Source: Pseudomonas asiatica (GTDB taxonomy: Bacteria > Pseudomonadota > Gammaproteobacteria > Pseudomonadales > Pseudomonadaceae). From it: a DNA stretch of 64,000 nucleotides. Each line of letters opens with the position of its first letter. Positions within the stretch are counted from its first letter, which is position 1. The stretch covers positions 2,794,001-2,858,000 of the forward strand of contig NZ_CP157874.1 in the NCBI RefSeq assembly GCF_040214835.1. Reading direction: 5' to 3'. Positions 61,192 through 64,000 of the stretch are shown here, piece after piece. The translations under genes and the position numbers were made by a program. Under the pieces are notes generated by a model that made no database searches, had not been told where the DNA came from, and worked only from the letters and a program-made list of their open reading frames with translations.

Positions 61192-61994
61192 CCACTTCCT
61201 TCGAACATGAAGCGCACAAAGACCCTGACTTGCTCGAGCAGGAAATCAACGCCAAGCGCGAGCACATCAGCGATCTGGTGGACGCCCTCGAACAGCGCCT
61301 GAGCCCGGGCCAGATGGTCGACCGAGTCCTGGCCTATGCCAAAGGCAATGGCGGCGAGTTCTTCCAGAACCTGGGCACCACCCTCAAGAACAACCCCGTA
61401 CCCGCTACCCTGACGGTACTGGGCCTGGCCTGGCTGGGCCTGAACCAGAACCGCCCCTTCAACCCCGGGCCTGCGCACCAGGGCCCGGGGTTGGGCGAAA
61501 AGCTCGGTGACGCGGTGGACACGGTGAAGGGCGCTTTCGCGCAGGCGGGGGAGGCAGTGCACGACGCCAGCCAGAAGGTGCGCATGAAAGCCCATGACAT
61601 GCGCGATCGGGCCAGCGAACTCGGCAGCGGCGCCCGCGACTCCGTGGGGGCTTCCGCAGATACCCTGCGCCATTCGGCACACAAGGCCGCAGACCAGGCC
61701 ACGGCTCTGAAAGGCCAGTTCGATCATCTGCTTCAGGAGCAACCGCTGGTATTGGCCGCTTTGGGGATAGCACTGGGTGCGGCATTGGGGGCGGCGCTAC
61801 CCAGTACCCGCAAGGAAGACCAGCTGATGGGCGCCAGCAGCGATCGCTTGACCGACACACTCAAGGCCAAGGGTCGCGAGGTGAAGGCGTCGGTCGAAGA
61901 GTCGCTCGATCAGGCAAGTGGTAAAGCGTCGACACAGGCAGAGCGCAGGCCTGGAGACTCCGACCTTTCCTCAGGGTTGGGCTTCAATTCCTGA
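61188..61994 (+). CDS. DUF3618 membrane-associated protein
   Basis: 268 residues. EQEINAKREHISDLVDALEQRLSPGQMVDRVLAYAKGNGGEF is the DUF3618 signature; a hydrophobic helix NNPVPATLTVLGLAWLGL follows, then a long Ala-rich amphipathic region (TLRHSAHKAADQATALKGQFDHLL) and a second helix PLVLAALGIALGAALGAAL near 187-205. Resembles a hybrid of DUF3618 and YqjD-like segments. Completes the three-gene operon; probably binds the inner membrane under stress. Confidence 0.88.
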   Translation: MTTSFEHEAHKDPDLLEQEINAKREHISDLVDALEQRLSPGQMVDRVLAYAKGNGGEFFQNLGTTLKNNPVPATLTVLGLAWLGLNQNRPFNPGPAHQGPGLGEKLGDAVDTVKGAFAQAGEAVHDASQKVRMKAHDMRDRASELGSGARDSVGASADTLRHSAHKAADQATALKGQFDHLLQEQPLVLAALGIALGAALGAALPSTRKEDQLMGASSDRLTDTLKAKGREVKASVEESLDQASGKASTQAERRPGDSDLSSGLGFNS

Positions 61995-62096
61995 TCCTGC
62001 GGCATCTTCGTCGTCGGCCCAACTGCCCCGGCAGAGGGCCGGCGGCTATCTGTGTGCCGGACAATCGCTTGCAGCTTGAATCAGGGAGGCTCTGCT

Positions 62097-62399
62097 TTGA
62101 AGATCGACGCGTTGTTGACCGAACTCCTCAATGCCCGTGGCCCCGGAGGGCAAGAGGATGAGGTGCGGGCTATTTGCCTTCGAGAGCTCGGCAGTTATTG
62201 CGATGACACGCACACCGATGCCGCCGGCAACGTGGTGGGGGTCATTCGCGCCGGGCTTGCCTGTATCGCGATCCCTACAGAGAATACCCATGGTTTTGAG
62301 ATGGTGCTCCTGGACGGCATTTCAGCCTGTGCTGAAAACTTGGCTGAATTTCTGCTGGGCTGCCAGGACGAACAGCACGCAACGAACGACCATAATTGA
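62097..62399 (+). pseudogene. M42-family peptidase with large in-frame internal deletion
   Basis: TTG 62097 is preceded by AGGGAGG, a strong ribosome site. The first 65 residues (LKIDALLTELLNARGPGGQEDEVRAIC...DAAGNVVGVIRAG) are a normal M42 N-terminus. They run directly into CIAIPTENTHGFEMVLLDGI and AENLAEFLL, the C-terminal end of the same family, in the same frame. About 250 residues carrying the zinc ligands and catalytic Glu are gone, leaving 100 residues, so it cannot be an active peptidase although it may still be made. Flanked by the DUF3618 operon and a convergent iron-permease-family gene. Confidence 0.8.
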
Positions 62400-62402
62400 C
62401 CT

Positions 62403-62819
62403 CTAGCGCTGCAGGTTGTCCCGAGCGGCATCGTCTGCCTGCTGTTCGTGAGGCGACTGTGGGGCCGTTTCGCAGTTTCGGCCCATCGCCTGATACTCCT
62501 TGCGAAGTTGATGGATCTCTCGGTTGTCGAGTGATTCGAGACCTAGTACCGATTGCTCTGCGGACTTTGTAGCGCGGATCAGTTCGTCGAGCTTCACGTG
62601 GATGATGTCGTTGTCACGGTTCTGGGTGTTCTGAATCAGAAAGACCATCAGGAAAGTGATGATGGTCGTCGATGTGTTGACGATCAGTTGCCAGGTGTCG
62701 TTGTAGTGAAACCAGGGCCCGGAGGCAGCCCACAGGGTGATGAGCATCACGGCGATGAGGAAGGTACTGGGTTTACCAGCGTGCTTGGCGAGCCATTGGC
62801 AGAAAAGCGCGAATTTCAT
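62403..62819 (-). CDS. low-affinity iron permease family membrane protein
   Basis: 138 residues. Two helices (KPSTFLIAVMLITLWAASGPWFHY and LIVNTSTTIITFLMVFLIQNTQNRD) followed by a charged tail. TWQLIVNTSTTIITFLMVFLIQNTQNRD is the signature of this family, named after yeast Fet4; the bacterial forms are small and their function in iron uptake is not established. ATG 62819 (MKFALFCQWLAKHAG) is the start. Its stop almost touches the M42 remnant. Confidence 0.85.
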   Translation of the reverse strand: MKFALFCQWLAKHAGKPSTFLIAVMLITLWAASGPWFHYNDTWQLIVNTSTTIITFLMVFLIQNTQNRDNDIIHVKLDELIRATKSAEQSVLGLESLDNREIHQLRKEYQAMGRNCETAPQSPHEQQADDAARDNLQR

Positions 62820-62999
62820 GGTGTTATCTCCACTGCTATCTACGATTCTGACCGCAGCGGTGCGCTGAAATCTTTTTTGCTTTTTCGCCTGGATGACGGG
62901 ATACACCTGGTGCGCTGCAATTCCTGCAAGCCAATGCTGGGCAGGTATCAGCATTGCCGCTACGCTTTGATCCTCGCGCCAGGTCAAGAATTTTCCACA

Positions 63000-63917
63000 G
63001 TGAAGAAAACAGTTCGGGTTGATGATCTTCAGGTCTTCGTCACAACAGCCTCTGCCGGCAGCTTCTCGGCAGCAGCCAGGTTGTTGGATATTTCACCGGC
63101 CTTGGCCAGCGGCGCAGTCCAGCGCCTGGAAAACTGCCTGGGTGCCAGGTTGTTCGTGCGTTCCACGAGGCGTTTGCGGCTTTCGGCTGATGGCGAGCGA
63201 TATCTGCCTCATGCCCGTCAGGCCTTGGAGGCACTGGACAACGGTGAGCTGGCGCTGACCGAGGGGCGAGATGAGATCGCGGGTACACTTCGCCTGTCCA
63301 TGCCCTCGGATATTGGCAGGAATCTGCTGCTGCCCTGGTTGGACGATTTCCAGCGATTGCACCCCAAGGTGATGCTGCAACTGCGGATCAGCGATCAGGT
63401 GGCCGACCTTGTCGGCCAGCAACTGGATGCGACTATCCGATATGGGCAGCTGGCAGATTCCAGCCTTGTTTCACTGATGCTTGCCCCTGGAAATCGCAGA
63501 ACGGTCTGCGCCTCGCCACATTACCTGGCACGACATGGGGCACCAGGGGCCTTGGAAGATCTGGGCAGGCATAATTGCCTGCGGTATGTGATGGGCGAGC
63601 AAACCTACGAGCGATGGAGCTTCCATTTGCCCGATGGCGTCAAGACCGTGCAAGTCACAGGCGACCGCGTGAGCGATGACGCCGATATCGTTCGGCGTTG
63701 GGGTGTTGACGGATTGGGGGTCGTTTACAAATCCAGGCTGGACGTGCTGGCGGACATACGTGCCGGGCGGCTGATCGAGTTGTTTCCCGGCGATTACGGT
63801 CAACCTGCGCCGTTGCAGCTGGTGTGCGCTCATCGAACATCGCTCACACCTGCTGTGCAGGTGCTCAGAGCGTTTCTGGCGGAGCGTTTCGAGCAGCTCA
63901 TCGCTGCTGATGGATAA
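63000..63917 (+). CDS. LysR-family regulator
   Basis: 305 residues from GTG 63000: helix-turn-helix (VRVDDLQVFVTTASAGSFSAAARLLDISPALASGAVQRLE, then LFVRSTRRLRLSADGE) and a sensor domain to the end. It belongs to the group of LysR proteins that control adjacent quinone- or zinc-type reductases. The convergent partial dehydrogenase gene follows after a short hairpin. The GTG start is the first that gives a full winged helix, but no strong ribosome site is seen. Confidence 0.88.
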   Translation: MKKTVRVDDLQVFVTTASAGSFSAAARLLDISPALASGAVQRLENCLGARLFVRSTRRLRLSADGERYLPHARQALEALDNGELALTEGRDEIAGTLRLSMPSDIGRNLLLPWLDDFQRLHPKVMLQLRISDQVADLVGQQLDATIRYGQLADSSLVSLMLAPGNRRTVCASPHYLARHGAPGALEDLGRHNCLRYVMGEQTYERWSFHLPDGVKTVQVTGDRVSDDADIVRRWGVDGLGVVYKSRLDVLADIRAGRLIELFPGDYGQPAPLQLVCAHRTSLTPAVQVLRAFLAERFEQLIAADG

Positions 63918-63922
63918 GGTGA

Positions 63923-63939
63923 CGGGGCTCATGGCCCCG
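63923..63939. terminator. short hairpin between convergent genes
   Basis: CGGGGC-TCATG-GCCCCG, perfect 6-bp stem, followed by CCTTCGTTGTGTT on the plus strand. A modest terminator-like structure between the LysR gene and the convergent partial gene. Confidence 0.45.
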
Positions 63940-63966
63940 CCTTCGTTGTGTTGACCGGGCGAGTGA

Positions 63967-64000
63967 TCAGAAGCCTTCCAGAACGATCTTGCCTTTTGCC
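63967..64000 (-). CDS. C-terminal end of a probable zinc/quinone-type dehydrogenase (cut by window edge)
   Basis: Minus strand, stop TGA at 63967. The last residues read AKGKIVLEGF, a frequent ending of medium-chain alcohol dehydrogenase/quinone oxidoreductase proteins. Only eleven codons are visible, so the family call is tentative. A LysR gene is next to it, a common pairing. Confidence 0.45.
   Translation of the reverse strand, partial: AKGKIVLEGF

Overview
The window reads as chromosomal DNA of a fluorescent pseudomonad of the Pseudomonas putida group. The evidence is high GC, codon use dominated by G/C third positions, and two abundant REP families typical of these genomes: one with core GGGAGCGGG...CCCGCGAA and one with core TAGGAGCGGCCTTGTGTCGCGA. 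The gene order acetoacetyl-CoA synthetase / 3-hydroxybutyrate dehydrogenase / GntP permease / sigma-54 regulator / peptide ABC genes / parvulin / DAHP synthase is one I recall from P. putida. I see no phage, plasmid, CRISPR, tRNA or rRNA.

Layout. 1-4955: a lipid-type operon (RND/MMPL exporter cut by the window edge, acyl-CoA dehydrogenase, acyl-CoA ligase), followed by a 118-bp-period REP array (4973-5688). 5814-11341: housekeeping and small genes (MGMT, nitrilase, DUF3016, metallophosphatase, two LysE exporters, AraC regulator, parvulin). 11550-18010: ketone-body use (acetoacetyl-CoA synthetase, 3-hydroxybutyrate dehydrogenase, GntP permease, sigma-54 activator) with an ecotin gene embedded. 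A -24/-12 promoter lies upstream of the permease. 18151-24063: a YejABE-like peptide importer without its ATPase, a parvulin and a DAHP synthase. The DAHP synthase is preceded by two tandem aromatic-rich leader ORFs and a strong intrinsic terminator. 24164-26582: secreted small proteins and endonuclease I. 26704-31215: a BamA-family protein divergent from a CpxR/CpxA-like two-component system, with an exact GTAAA-N5-GTAAA site between them.

31409-40676 looks like amino-acid catabolism: two Lrp regulators, an M20 carbamoylase-like hydrolase, diaminopropionate ammonia-lyase, an MFS transporter, an OrdL-type amine oxidase and a polar amino-acid ABC transporter. 40962-46207: LysR, a catabolic-type acetolactate synthase, an Old Yellow Enzyme and its LysR; the spacer between synthase and OYE is tandemly duplicated. 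46274-55329: divergent dehydrogenase/regulator pairs, an APC permease plus nitrilase and LuxR regulator, an orphan P-loop kinase, a peroxiredoxin and a MaoC hydratase.

55351-64000 is a stress and accessory island. It holds a pyruvate-oxidase-like TPP enzyme, a broken YjlB cupin, small hypothetical genes, a DUF72 protein, a three-gene membrane/holin/DUF3618 cassette, an internally deleted M42 peptidase, an iron-permease-family protein and a LysR gene. The last bases are the end of a probable zinc-type dehydrogenase.

The strongest leads are the tandem aromatic leaders before the DAHP synthase, the Cpx-like box controlling a second-site BamA, the exact 118-bp REP array, and several scars of recent rearrangement: a REP pair at the start of the yejA-like gene, the synthase/OYE spacer duplication, and two internally deleted genes.
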